A stretch of DNA of 64,000 nucleotides from an uncultured Collinsella sp. (lineage in GTDB: Bacteria; Actinomycetota; Coriobacteriia; Coriobacteriales; Coriobacteriaceae), in assembly GCA_902493545.1 (NCBI GenBank), contig CABUQI010000001.1, positions 11,590 through 75,589 on the forward strand, given 5' to 3'. Shown in pieces: positions 32,152 to 40,536 of this stretch (positions within the stretch are counted from its first letter, which is position 1; every line of letters starts with the position of its first letter). Both the position numbers and the translations under genes were made by a program. Under the pieces are notes generated by a model. The model saw only the letters and a list, made by a program, of their open reading frames with translations, did no database searches and was not told where the DNA came from.

Positions 32152-33720
32152 TTAGCTGGTGTGGCGCCAGCGAGGGTCGGTGAGCGTACGCGCCACACCC
32201 AGTCCAACGGGCAGAAACGCTACGATGAGCACTGCGCGCACAAACCAGCCGAGCATATTGACCGTGTCGAAGGTGCACATGTAATACATCGAGCGATACA
32301 GATACAAGCCCGGCACCATAATGACAATCGAAGGCACCGTGAGGGCGATGCGCGGGTAGGTGAGCTTGACTTCAGCCAAGCTTGCGAGCAGCCCCGATAC
32401 CAGCGCGCCGATAAACGCTGCTGCCTCGGGAGGCATTCCCGTGCTGAGGCCCAGGAAGGGAATCATCGTCGGCGCATCGACAAGGGTCAGACGCAGGGTA
32501 TTGGACACGGCGCCGATCAACCCAGCTGCCGCGGCCATCTTTACCGGGCTGTTGAACATCACCGAGAAGCCGAATACGCCAACGAAGCTCATCAGTATGC
32601 GCAAGAGCGTAAGAGCCAACGGAGAGAGGCCGAGCGGGGCGAAGTCATCCGGCGCCAGTCCCACGCACTCGGCAACCATCCAACCTACGAGGGTCGCCAT
32701 CACAATAATCGACACGGCATACGAAAGACGCTCGATTCCACTTCGCATATCGAGCTTAGCGATGTCGAGGCCTGCCGTAATGAGGGGAAAGCCGGGAATC
32801 ACAAAGAGCATGGCGCCGATATAGCCTTCTTGGTGCGACATTGCCCCCGGTACGACCTGGCCAAGGCCGAGCAATGCCAGCAGATACGAAACGCAAGCGA
32901 GCGCAACACCAGTCGTCAGCGCGCTAAACTGGCCAAGACCCTGCTTGAGAATATGGGAGCGGGCAAAGTTACCGACACCAGCGCCTACGAATGCGCAGGC
33001 CATCTCGATAGGGCCGCCGCCGAGCAAAAAGACGAAGGCGCCGCAAGCACAGGCTGCCGCAAGGCCCTGTTGCCAGGGAGCGTAATCGGGCTTTGAGCTC
33101 TCAACGGTCTTGAGCATCTCGTGGTATTCGTGCACGGTAAACCGGCGCCCATACGTCTCGATTTCCTTTAAGAAGCTCTCCATCATCCAAATGCGATGGG
33201 TATTGACTCCCGTTGTGGGCAGGCTGACAACCTCGTTAAAGCAGTGACCATCTTCGATGCAGGTGCACTCAAACGACAGAAGACTCAGGTCGACGTGAAT
33301 CGTGACGCCGAGTACAGCGGCAACACGATTCATGGTATCGCGCACGCGCCAGGCACCCGTTCCGCTTGCCAGCATAAGCATGCCGGTGCGGCAAATGATG
33401 GATGATTTATCGGTGAGCGGCGCATCGACGGCAAGTTCATCGCCTGCCGTCACGATCTGGTGCCAGTCAGTTTTCATATGGAGTGCGCCGGCACGAACGC
33501 CATGGTGTAGGGGGGCTCTCGAAAGCAGCGAGTCAAGGCGCGAAGGCTGTGGGGGCTCCGTTGATTCGCCCTCGTCCTCGCCGGGCTCCTCATCGACCAG
33601 ATCAAATGAGTCAAGCGGCGCTGGCTCGCGACGGTCGATCAGCTCCTCGTCCTCATCATCAAAGTAATTGAACTGATCGAGCATGTCCTCTTCGATTGCA
33701 CGCTCGCTCACATCGTCCAT
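32152..33720 (-). CDS. thrE: Threonine/serine exporter, ThrE family (fused ThrE/ThrE_2)
   Basis: A 522-residue protein. Residues 1-70 are an acidic, cytoplasmic extension; the DUF1212 (ThrE) domain follows with the start of the membrane region near 225, and a DUF3815 (ThrE_2) part closes it, about ten helices in all. FLLGGGPIEMACAFVGA and AMLFVIPGFPLITAGLDI are typical. The family exports threonine and serine; other amino acids are possible. GGGAG lies 7 bases before the start. Confidence 0.88.
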   Translation of the reverse strand: MDDVSERAIEEDMLDQFNYFDDEDEELIDRREPAPLDSFDLVDEEPGEDEGESTEPPQPSRLDSLLSRAPLHHGVRAGALHMKTDWHQIVTAGDELAVDAPLTDKSSIICRTGMLMLASGTGAWRVRDTMNRVAAVLGVTIHVDLSLLSFECTCIEDGHCFNEVVSLPTTGVNTHRIWMMESFLKEIETYGRRFTVHEYHEMLKTVESSKPDYAPWQQGLAAACACGAFVFLLGGGPIEMACAFVGAGVGNFARSHILKQGLGQFSALTTGVALACVSYLLALLGLGQVVPGAMSHQEGYIGAMLFVIPGFPLITAGLDIAKLDMRSGIERLSYAVSIIVMATLVGWMVAECVGLAPDDFAPLGLSPLALTLLRILMSFVGVFGFSVMFNSPVKMAAAAGLIGAVSNTLRLTLVDAPTMIPFLGLSTGMPPEAAAFIGALVSGLLASLAEVKLTYPRIALTVPSIVIMVPGLYLYRSMYYMCTFDTVNMLGWFVRAVLIVAFLPVGLGVARTLTDPRWRHTS

Positions 33721-33825
33721 ACGGGCGCTCCCTTCCTACCGACTAACCCCCATCCTAGGCAGCAACGGCTAAAGGAAACATAAAAGAGACGGCTGTCATG
33801 CGAACCATGCGCTCAATAGCCGTTG

Positions 33826-33885
33826 AGTAGTCATTGAGGACGTTCTTGAATGACTAGTCGTTTAAGAACGTCCCCAATGACTACT
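33826..33885. repeat. Long imperfect palindrome
   Basis: agtagtcattg-a-ggacgttctt pairs with aagaacgtcc-c-caatgactact around gaatgactagtcgttt. Outer bases CGTTG / CAACG also pair across a small bulge. Confidence 0.8.
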
Positions 33886-33924
33886 CCGGCAACGTCGATG
33901 TATTGGCAACGCAAGCGAGCGGGT

Positions 33925-34011
33925 CGCATTTGAGACAAGGTGACGTGAAACGAAAGGGCGCTGACCTTCTGGTCGCGCCCTTGAAGTTGAACGTCAGATT
34001 GTCCAAATGCG
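33925..34011 (+). repeat. Structured element family A, copy 3
   Basis: Plus-strand fold: CGCATTTG / CAAATGCG, GACAA / TTGTC, tandem mismatch GG/GA, TGACGT / ACGTCA, asymmetric loop GAAACGAAA / TTGAAGTTGA, apical hairpin GGGCGC-t-GACC-TTCT-GGTC-GCGCCC with a bulged T. The apical hairpin has the same architecture as copy 2. Confidence 0.75.
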
Positions 34012-34030
34012 GCCCGCGCAGCGTCGAGCC

Positions 34031-34057
34031 GTTACGCGGTTCGTAGAACCGCGTAAC
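34031..34057. other. Perfect hairpin abutting the lysS stop codon
   Basis: gttacgcggttc-gta-gaaccgcgtaac, 12 bp with a 3-base loop, ends 3 bases from the lysS stop. No T-run, so a stabilising 3' hairpin is more likely than an intrinsic terminator. Confidence 0.7.
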
Positions 34058-34060
34058 AAG

Positions 34061-36025
34061 TTAGTACATCTTTGCGCCGGCAGGGATGGAAGCGTCGAGC
34101 TGGATCAGGTTGAGACGCTCCTCGCCCTCCTCCTCGTGGATAGCGCTGATGAGCATGCCGCAGCTGGGGATACCCATCATCTTGCGCGGAGGCAGGTTGG
34201 TGATGGCGAGCAGGGTCTTGCCGACCAAGTCCTCGGGCTCGTAATAATCGTGAATACCGGAGAGGATGGTGCGGTCGGTACCGGTGCCATCGTCGAGCGT
34301 AAAGTTCAGCAGCTTCTTGGACTTCTTGACGGCCTCGCATGCCTTGACCTTCACGGCGCGGAAGTCGCTCTTGGAGAAGGTATCAAAGTCGACGAACTCC
34401 TCAAACAGCGGCTCGACGGCAATCTTGGAGTAATCGAGCGTGGGCTTGAGCGGCTTGACGAAGGGGCTCGCGGTGTTGCCGGCCTCGGCAGCCTTGGCAG
34501 CAGCGGCACCGGACTGGAAACCCTTCTCGGGCTTCATGTGCGGGAACAGCAGCACGTCGCGGATGGAAGCCTGGTTGGTGAGCAGCATGACCACACGGTC
34601 GATACCGATGCCGATGCCGCCCGCGGGAGGCATACCGTACTCGAGGGCGCGCACGTAATCCTCGTCGTACTCCATGGCCTCGTCGTCGCCGCCGGCCTTC
34701 TCGGCCATCTGGGCAGCGAAGCGCTCGGCCTGGTCGACCGGGTCGTTGAGCTCGGAGAACGCGTTCGCGTACTCGTGGCCGGCGATGACCAGCTCAAAGC
34801 GATGGGTCAGGCGTGGGTCATCCTCAAAGCGCTTGGCAAGCGGGCTAACCTCGATGGGGTAATCGCACACGAAGGTGGGGTTGACGATGGTGTCCTCGCC
34901 CAGCTCGTCATAGATCTCGGCGATGATCTTGCCGGCGGTCCACTCGGGCTTGATCTCCAGGCCCTTCTCGCGTGCGGCGGCAGCAAGCTCCTCGACCGGC
35001 GTGTCGATGGTGACCGGCTTGCCGAGCACGTCGGAGACAATGTCGGTCATGGGACGGCTTGCCCACTCACCGGACAGATCGATGGTCTGACCCTGGTACT
35101 CAATAACCTCGGGGTTGCCGATAGCCTTGTTAGCGGCCTTAATGACACCCTGGGCGAGTGCCTTCATGCCCTCGAGGTCGGAGAAGGCACGGTAGGCCTC
35201 CATCGTAGTGAACTCGGGGTTGTGGGTAAGGTCCATACCCTCGTTGCGGAAGATACGACCGATTTCGAACACGCGCTCAAAGCCGCCGACGATGCAGCGC
35301 TTGAGGTGCAGCTCGGTGGCGATACGCAGGTAGCACTCCTGATCGAGCGCGTTGAAGTGCGTGATGAACGGCTTAGCCGTAGCGCCGCCCTGGATGGTCT
35401 GCAGGATAGGAGTCTCAACCTCCATGTAGCCATCGGACTCCATAAAGCGGCGGAACGTGGAGAGGATCTGCGAGCGCTTGCGGAAGGTCTCGCGAACGTC
35501 GTCGTTGGCGATCAGGTCGACATAGCGCTGACGATAGCGGGTCTCCTTGTCGGAGAGACCGTGGAACTTCTCGGGCAGCGGGCGAACGGCCTTGGAGAGC
35601 AGCGTCGCGCTCTTGGGGGCAACGGAAAGCTGGCCACGCTTGGTGCGCACGACTACGCCGGCCACGCCCAGGATATCGCCCAGGTCGAGCGCCTTGAGCG
35701 TGTTCCAGGCGGCCTCGTCCATATCGTTGATGCGGCAGAACAGCTGGATCTCGCCGGTCGCGTCGCGCACGACGATGAACATAATCTTGCCCTGACCGCG
35801 CTTGGCAACCACACGGCCGCCGATCTTCACGACGTCCTCGGTGTCCTCGCCATCGGCGAGCTCGGCGTACTTAGTCTCGATGTCGGCGACGTAGTCCTCA
35901 ATCTCGGAGTGCTCGGGATACGGGTTCTGGCCCGCCTCGAACAGGGAGGCACGCTTGGCCAGGCGGGTGGCGCGCTCGTCGTTGAGCGTCGATGCCTGAT
36001 CGGCGGCGTTCTGGTTTTCTGCCAT
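34061..36025 (-). CDS. lysS: Lysyl-tRNA synthetase with C-terminal tRNA-binding domain
   Basis: A 654-residue class II LysRS; ordinary bacterial LysRS is about 500. The anticodon-binding OB fold (about 65-165) precedes the catalytic core with motif 2 FRNEGMDLTHNPEFT and motif 3 GIGIGIDRVVM. After about residue 535 an extra 110-residue EMAP-II/Trbp111-like domain is attached (KLLNFTLDDGTG, LVGKTLLAITNLPPRKMMGI), the kind found at the end of MetRS. It should raise affinity for tRNA. GAGGAG lies 6 bases before the start. Confidence 0.96.
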   Translation of the reverse strand: MAENQNAADQASTLNDERATRLAKRASLFEAGQNPYPEHSEIEDYVADIETKYAELADGEDTEDVVKIGGRVVAKRGQGKIMFIVVRDATGEIQLFCRINDMDEAAWNTLKALDLGDILGVAGVVVRTKRGQLSVAPKSATLLSKAVRPLPEKFHGLSDKETRYRQRYVDLIANDDVRETFRKRSQILSTFRRFMESDGYMEVETPILQTIQGGATAKPFITHFNALDQECYLRIATELHLKRCIVGGFERVFEIGRIFRNEGMDLTHNPEFTTMEAYRAFSDLEGMKALAQGVIKAANKAIGNPEVIEYQGQTIDLSGEWASRPMTDIVSDVLGKPVTIDTPVEELAAAAREKGLEIKPEWTAGKIIAEIYDELGEDTIVNPTFVCDYPIEVSPLAKRFEDDPRLTHRFELVIAGHEYANAFSELNDPVDQAERFAAQMAEKAGGDDEAMEYDEDYVRALEYGMPPAGGIGIGIDRVVMLLTNQASIRDVLLFPHMKPEKGFQSGAAAAKAAEAGNTASPFVKPLKPTLDYSKIAVEPLFEEFVDFDTFSKSDFRAVKVKACEAVKKSKKLLNFTLDDGTGTDRTILSGIHDYYEPEDLVGKTLLAITNLPPRKMMGIPSCGMLISAIHEEEGEERLNLIQLDASIPAGAKMY

Positions 36026-36042
36026 AGTTAGCTCCTCAAACT

Positions 36043-36075
36043 AAAACGCTCCCCAGGATTCGGTCCCAGGGAGCG
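36043..36075 (-). terminator. Hairpin between greA and lysS
   Basis: Stem cgctccc / gggagcg within aaaa...aaaac, TTTTAG following on the minus strand. It could partly uncouple lysS from greA. Confidence 0.5.
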
Positions 36076-36103
36076 AAAACATACCTTTACGCGGGACCGT
36101 GGT

Positions 36104-36574
36104 CTAGCGTGCGATCTTGGCGATGGTGTAGACGCGGGTCTTGCCGGAAGGCGTAACGACCTCGACGGAGTCGCCCTCGCCATGACCAATGATGGCGTGG
36201 CCGACCGGAGACTCGTTGGAGATCTTGTGCTCGAGCGAGTTGGTCTCGGTAGTACCGACAAGCGTGACCTCGATGAGCTCACCATTGGGGTCGACCAGGG
36301 TAACAGTCGAGCCAATGGAGACGGTCAGGTCGCCCGTGCTGGCAGCGATCTGAGCGTTGGCGAGGATGGCCTGGATCTCGGCGATACGAGCGGCGTTCTG
36401 GGCCTGCTTGTCCTTGGCGGCATCGTACTCGGAGTTCTCCGAAAGGTCGCCGAACGCGCGGGCTTCCTTGATGTCCTCGACGATCTCCTTGGCGTAATCG
36501 CCCTCACGCCAAGCGAGCTCCTCGACGAGCTTCTGGCGGCCCTCAGCGGTCAGTACGATCTGGCTTGCGTCCAT
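36104..36574 (-). CDS. greA: Transcript cleavage factor GreA
   Basis: A 156-residue GreA that rescues backtracked RNA polymerase. The N-terminal coiled coil carries the tip acidic residues (ARAFGDLSENSEYDAAKD, about 38-55), and the C-terminal FKBP-like domain contains SIGSTVTL and SPVGHAIIGH. GGGGAG lies 8 bases before the start; a TTGACA at 36610-36615 may be the -35. The lysS gene follows. Confidence 0.97.
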   Translation of the reverse strand: MDASQIVLTAEGRQKLVEELAWREGDYAKEIVEDIKEARAFGDLSENSEYDAAKDKQAQNAARIAEIQAILANAQIAASTGDLTVSIGSTVTLVDPNGELIEVTLVGTTETNSLEHKISNESPVGHAIIGHGEGDSVEVVTPSGKTRVYTIAKIAR

Positions 36575-36681
36575 ACGGATATCTCCCCAACTATGATGTA
36601 ACGATCAACTGTCAACAAAAACGAAAAAGACCGGCTAGCCTGCGGGCAAGCCGGTCAGGTGCTCACCCCAAAGGGATGGGA

Positions 36682-36957
36682 CTACTCTGCGTCCGCGTCG
36701 CTGTCCTCTGCCTTCTTTTGCTTGGCAGCAGCGAGCTTAGCCTCGAGCTCTGCGATCTCCTTGTCCTCCTTGGACTCCTCGACCACAACCTCCTCGGCCT
36801 GCTTGGTTTCGCCCTTATCGTCGCCTTCCATACCCTCGCGGATATTCTTGACGGTAGAGCCGAGGGACTTACCGAGCTTCGGCAGGTTCTTGGGCCCAAA
36901 GATAATCAGGACAACGACGAGAATAATGATGAGCTCAGGAGCCCTCAGTCCAAACAT
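36682..36957 (-). CDS. tatA: Sec-independent protein translocase TatA
   Basis: A 91-residue TatA: one N-terminal membrane helix (APELIIILVVVLIIFGP), the conserved FGPKNLPKLGKSLG hinge and amphipathic helix, then an acidic Glu/Lys-rich tail. It forms the twin-arginine pore with TatC, which is not in this window. The start at 36957 (MFGLRAPE) has GGAGG 5 bases upstream; the same frame stays open through tRNA-Pro to 37140 and that extension is rejected. Confidence 0.93.
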   Translation of the reverse strand: MFGLRAPELIIILVVVLIIFGPKNLPKLGKSLGSTVKNIREGMEGDDKGETKQAEEVVVEESKEDKEIAELEAKLAAAKQKKAEDSDADAE

Positions 36958-37030
36958 GTAGACCTCCACAATACAGCGAGACAAGCTCGAATGAGTATAC
37001 CGCGGGTATCGCGGTATCACAACAATAGCT

Positions 37031-37058
37031 AAAAAAAGGGACCGCAAGAAGCGGTCCC
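37031..37058 (-). terminator. Terminator of tRNA-Pro
   Basis: GGGACCGC-ttctt-GCGGTCCC followed by seven T on the minus strand, 12 bases after the tRNA. Confidence 0.9.
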
Positions 37059-37069
37059 TCCTCATGCTC

Positions 37070-37146
37070 TGGTCGGGTTGACTGGATTTGAACCAGCGAC
37101 CCCTGCGTCCCGAACGCAGTGCTCTACCAAACTGAGCCACAACCCG
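37070..37146 (-). tRNA. tRNA-Pro (CGG)
   Basis: A 77-base cloverleaf with CCA encoded; acceptor CGGGTTG / CAACCCG, anticodon loop TTCGGGA, T-arm CTGGTTCAAATCCAG. Confidence 0.95.
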
Positions 37147-37195
37147 TTAGCTCGACTATAGTAACAAAGATTTCCGTCGTGTGCCAGAGAAATTT

Positions 37196-38092
37196 TTACT
37201 TCTTTGGCGCTTCAATGCGAACCGTGTCGGAAACGAGCTCCGTTGCATAAGCCCACCAGCCGTTTTGTTGAGCGGCTGCCGCAAGATTGGCTGCCGTGGC
37301 GGCGCTATCGCAGAGAGCAAACGAGCAGGCACCCGAACCGCACACGTTTGCGGCAATGGTACCGTCCTGTGAACGGAGCCAGTCGAGCACCGTTTGGATC
37401 CGCGGCTCCATCTGCGCGGAAATGACACCCAGGTTGTTGTGAACGAGTGCGTAGGCCGCCTCTGCATCTCCCGAGCGAAGGGCAGATGCGATCGCTCCGG
37501 GCTTGTCCGCAGGCGCTGGGGTCTCGTCAAAACGTCGATAGGCTTCAATTGTTGAAACGCTTGCCTCGCGCGGCTTGACCAGCACGACGGGTGTCGCGGG
37601 AAGTGCGGGGTACTCGGTTGCCAGCACGTCTCCCCCACCCACGTAAAATGCAGGGCTGGCATGCAAAAAGAAGGGAACGTCGGCGCCAATGCCGCGCGCA
37701 ATGTTGTCCAGCGCGGAATCGGCACGGTCGATACCCCACAGCTCTGCCAAGGCGACAATGACCGCCGCGGCATCCGTCGAAGGACCGCCCAGGCCGGCAC
37801 ACAACGGGATGCGCTTCTCGATCGTGATGCAGACGTTGGCTTCGCGACCATAATGCTCGGCCATAGCGAGCGCAGCACGATACGCCGTATTCTTTTGCAT
37901 GGGAAAGTCGGATGTCGGAATCGTCTGAACGGTCAGCGCCTGTGCCGGCGTAACCGTCACGGTATCGACAAGGCCGACGGCTGCCATCAGGGAATCGACC
38001 TTATGGTAGCCGCGGTCGTCACGCTCGGTATGAACCCCCAGATAGAGGTTGATCTTTGCCGGCGCGGAAAGGGTCAGGGACCAATCGGTCAC
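37196..38092 (-). CDS. ispE: 4-diphosphocytidyl-2-C-methyl-D-erythritol kinase
   Basis: A 298-residue GHMP kinase, the MEP pathway step between IspD and IspF. PAKINLYLGV at 11-20 and the ATP loop PLCAGLGGPSTDAAAV (about 90-105) are present; the usual GGGSSDAA reads GGPSTDAA. It starts 2 bases after the veg stop, the veg-ispE pairing known from Bacillus. Confidence 0.95.
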   Translation of the reverse strand: MTDWSLTLSAPAKINLYLGVHTERDDRGYHKVDSLMAAVGLVDTVTVTPAQALTVQTIPTSDFPMQKNTAYRAALAMAEHYGREANVCITIEKRIPLCAGLGGPSTDAAAVIVALAELWGIDRADSALDNIARGIGADVPFFLHASPAFYVGGGDVLATEYPALPATPVVLVKPREASVSTIEAYRRFDETPAPADKPGAIASALRSGDAEAAYALVHNNLGVISAQMEPRIQTVLDWLRSQDGTIAANVCGSGACSFALCDSAATAANLAAAAQQNGWWAYATELVSDTVRIEAPKK

Positions 38093-38094
38093 CG

Positions 38095-38391
38095 CTAGTG
38101 CTCCTCGAGCTGATTGCCGAGCGGAGTAAAAATGTGCTCGCCGCTCTCGGGGTCGAACAGCTCGACCTGGCCGGTGAGAACATCAATATACTGGTAGGAC
38201 TGACGCGACTTGCGGCCACGGCGCTCGTCGACCTCGACGATAAAGACTGCCGGATGGACGCTCTTGATGGTGCCCATGCGCTCGACGACGCGGGTGCGGC
38301 CCATGTTGGCCTTCACCTTAACGCGATCGCCCACCATATCGGTCAGCTTCTCGTGGATGTCGTCGACGTGATTGACTTCCATCTCTTCCAT
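38095..38391 (-). CDS. veg: Veg family protein
   Basis: A 98-residue Veg protein with the conserved VGDRVKVKANMGRTR stretch (about 20-34) and the RQSYQYIDVLTGQVELF part. In Bacillus Veg influences biofilm formation and is highly expressed. The start at 38391 has GGAGG 8 bases upstream. It has a strong promoter of its own (TATAAT), with an A/T-rich 70-base leader. Confidence 0.93.
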   Translation of the reverse strand: MEEMEVNHVDDIHEKLTDMVGDRVKVKANMGRTRVVERMGTIKSVHPAVFIVEVDERRGRKSRQSYQYIDVLTGQVELFDPESGEHIFTPLGNQLEEH

Positions 38392-38458
38392 GAACAGGGC
38401 CTCCAGAAGGTGCAATTCAAAAAGGGGATAATACCCCTAAGATAGACAAAACTCTAAT

Positions 38459-38488
38459 ATTATAGCACCCTGTTGTGGCCATACGCAA
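38459..38488 (-). promoter_or_regulatory. Promoter of veg-ispE
   Basis: Minus-strand TTGCGT (38483-38488), 18-base spacer and a perfect TATAAT (38459-38464). In the leader, AGGGG-tattat-CCCCT followed by TTTTT (about 38419-38440) resembles a small terminator or attenuator. Confidence 0.7.
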
Positions 38489-38521
38489 GTAGCTAAAAAA
38501 GCCCGGTCCCAAATTGACTAC

Positions 38522-38968
38522 TTACAGACTATCGGTGTCCAAGACGATGGTGAATGGGCCGTCGTTGACGAGATCGACTTTCATATCGGCGCCAAAGATG
38601 CCGTGCGCCACGTGTTCGACATCTTGGCGAACGAGCGTCAGGAAGTACTCGTAGAGCTCGTTGGCGACATCGGGGGCGCCAGCATCCGTAAACGATGGAC
38701 GGCGGCCGTGACGGCAATCGGCGAACAGCGTGAACTGCGACACCACGAGAACCTCGCCGTCGACATCGGCAAGTGCCAGGTTGGTCTTGCCGTTCTCGTC
38801 CTCGTTAATGCGCAAGCCCCGGAGCTTTCCCCACAGCTTATCGGCCTCGGCGCGCGTGTCGCCGTGGCCCACGCCCAGCAGCACCAGATAGCCGCGCCCA
38901 ATTTTGCCCACGCACTCACCGTCGACCGTCACGCCGGCGTTGAGCACGCGCTGCACTACCGCACGCAC
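38522..38968 (-). CDS. dtd: D-aminoacyl-tRNA deacylase
   Basis: A 148-residue DTD that removes D-amino acids (and Gly) from mischarged t[21 protein letters not shown] begins the fold; SQFTLFAD and [11 protein letters not shown] are the signature. The usual NxGPVT reads NDGPFT. It begins 3 bases after rdgB. Confidence 0.95.
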   Translation of the reverse strand: MRAVVQRVLNAGVTVDGECVGKIGRGYLVLLGVGHGDTRAEADKLWGKLRGLRINEDENGKTNLALADVDGEVLVVSQFTLFADCRHGRRPSFTDAGAPDVANELYEYFLTLVRQDVEHVAHGIFGADMKVDLVNDGPFTIVLDTDSL

Positions 38969-38971
38969 GGC

Positions 38972-39613
38972 CTACTCCTCGCCCGTCAGTTTGGCGGATA
39001 GGTGCTCGAGCGCATGGAATCGATGGCTGATGGCGTTCTTCTCGTCCGCCGTCAGCTCGGCCATGGTCTTGCCCGGCGTGTCGACCGGCAGGAACAGCGG
39101 GTCGTAGCCAAAGCCGTGATCGCCGCGACCCTCGTGTGCGATAACGCCCTCGCAGGCGCCTTCACCATAGGTGACCAAACCATCCGTGTCGATGAGCGCG
39201 ACGACGCTCATAAAGCGCGCAGTGCGGTCCTCGTCGGCCACGCCTTCCAGGTTAACGAGGAGCTTGGCATTGTTGGCGGCATCGTCGCCGTGAACGCCCG
39301 CGTAGCGCGCGCTATACACACCGGGCTCACCATCCAGCGCATCGACGACCAGACCCGAATCGTCGGCAATGGCCATGAGCCCCGTCTCCTCTACCGCAGC
39401 CTGCGCCTTGATGATGGCGTTCTCCAAAAACGTCGTACCGTTTTCCTCGGGGTCCTCAAAATCGCCCAGCTGACCGAGCGCCACAAAGCGAACCTCGGGC
39501 ATAACCTTGCCCAAAATGGCCTCGATCTCGGTGAGCTTATGGGCGTTGCCCGTTGCCACGACGATGGTCGCCGCCGGGTCGAGGGTGTCGATGTCGATCT
39601 TCTCAAGTGCCAT
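38972..39613 (-). CDS. rdgB: XTP/dITP diphosphatase (RdgB/HAM1)
   Basis: A 213-residue house-cleaning NTPase that hydrolyses non-canonical purine nucleotides. VVATGNAHKLTEIEAIL (about 19-35), ADDSGLVVDALDGEPGVYSARYAG and GFGYDPLFLP are all there. The start at 39613 (MALEKID) has AAGGAG 7 bases upstream. It follows rph, the usual rph-rdgB pairing. Confidence 0.96.
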   Translation of the reverse strand: MALEKIDIDTLDPAATIVVATGNAHKLTEIEAILGKVMPEVRFVALGQLGDFEDPEENGTTFLENAIIKAQAAVEETGLMAIADDSGLVVDALDGEPGVYSARYAGVHGDDAANNAKLLVNLEGVADEDRTARFMSVVALIDTDGLVTYGEGACEGVIAHEGRGDHGFGYDPLFLPVDTPGKTMAELTADEKNAISHRFHALEHLSAKLTGEE

Positions 39614-39718
39614 GAGTGGTCTCCTTGTCCGTATAGCAAAGTCACGTAAAAGGGACCGGTCCGTCGGCGTCTCCCCTTTCATGTGGCATCAACCTTATCT
39701 ATCGGCGTTTCCGCAGAT

Positions 39719-39757
39719 AAAACCTGCCAAAATAAACCTGTCCCTTTTTGGTAGGTT
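39719..39757 (-). repeat. Family C stop-codon hairpin (copy 4, rph)
   Basis: On the minus strand: aacctaccaaaa-agggacaggttta-ttttggcaggtttt. It is copy 1 (1355-1395) in the opposite genome orientation with one mismatch in 39 bases, and it begins inside the rph stop codon (39756-39758). Relative to its gene the orientation is the same as copy 1. Confidence 0.85.
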
Positions 39758-40481
39758 AGGCGAGGGCTTGGCGCTGGAGCTCGATGAGCTCGGCAATGCC
39801 CTTGTCGCCCAAATCGAGCAGGGAATTGAGGCGCTTGCGGTCGAAGGGCGCCTGCTCGCCAGTGCCCTGGAGCTCGATCATCTCACCGGTATCGGTGGCG
39901 ACAAGGTTCATGTCGACCTCGGCGTGACTGTCCTCGGAATAATCCAGGTCGAGCAGGGTGTTGCCGTCGACAACGCCCATGGAAATCGCGGCGACCTGGC
40001 CCGTGAGCGGAATGCGCTCGAGCTTACCCGCCTCGACCCACATGGCAAGGGCATCGTGCAGCGCCACCCAGGCGCCGGTAATGCTCGCCGTACGCGTGCC
40101 GCCGTCTGCCTGAATCACGTCACAGTCGACGGTGACGGTGTACTCGCCGAGCGCCTTCATGTTGACGACGGTGCGCAGGCTACGGCCGATGAGGCGCTCA
40201 ATCTCCATGGAGCGACCCTTGCGGTTGGCGTGCTCGCGCTTGCAGCGCTTGCCGGTCGATGCCGGCAGCATGGCGTACTCCGCCGTTACCCAACCGGCCT
40301 TGGCGCCCTTGCGCCAGCCCGGCACGCCCTCCTCGATGGTGGCAGCGCACAGCACGCGCGTATCGCCAAACTCGGCCAGGCACGAACCGTGGGCGTGCTT
40401 CATGACGCCGCGAGTAAGCTTGATGGGGCGCAGCTCATCGGCGGCGCGGCCGTTGGCGCGGTTGACCTGCATATACTCCAT
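39756..40481 (-). CDS. rph: Ribonuclease PH
   Basis: A 241-residue phosphorolytic exoribonuclease that trims tRNA 3' ends. GRAADELRPIKLTRG starts the fold; CAATIEEGVPGW, DCDVIQADGGTRTASITG and DLDYSEDSHAEVDMN are conserved catalytic and phosphate-binding parts. AAAGGA lies 7 bases before the ATG. Confidence 0.97.
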   Translation of the reverse strand: MEYMQVNRANGRAADELRPIKLTRGVMKHAHGSCLAEFGDTRVLCAATIEEGVPGWRKGAKAGWVTAEYAMLPASTGKRCKREHANRKGRSMEIERLIGRSLRTVVNMKALGEYTVTVDCDVIQADGGTRTASITGAWVALHDALAMWVEAGKLERIPLTGQVAAISMGVVDGNTLLDLDYSEDSHAEVDMNLVATDTGEMIELQGTGEQAPFDRKRLNSLLDLGDKGIAELIELQRQALA

Positions 40482-40536
40482 AGAAAAATCCTTTCGGCAA
40501 AAGAAGAGGGCAAGTCTTTGGACGGTAACCCTACAT

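Larger units (their letters stand above)
33721..34060. other. Gap between lysS and thrE with three hairpin elements
   Basis: No gene. Minus-strand order: a perfect 12-bp hairpin directly after lysS (34031-34057), a family A element (33925-34011), then a long imperfect hairpin (33826-33885). The thrE promoter must lie in or before this stretch. Confidence 0.75.

Noticed and set aside
36958..37140. TatA with a 61-residue N-terminal extension
   Set aside because: The extension would translate tRNA-Pro and its terminator; TatA proteins begin just before the membrane helix.
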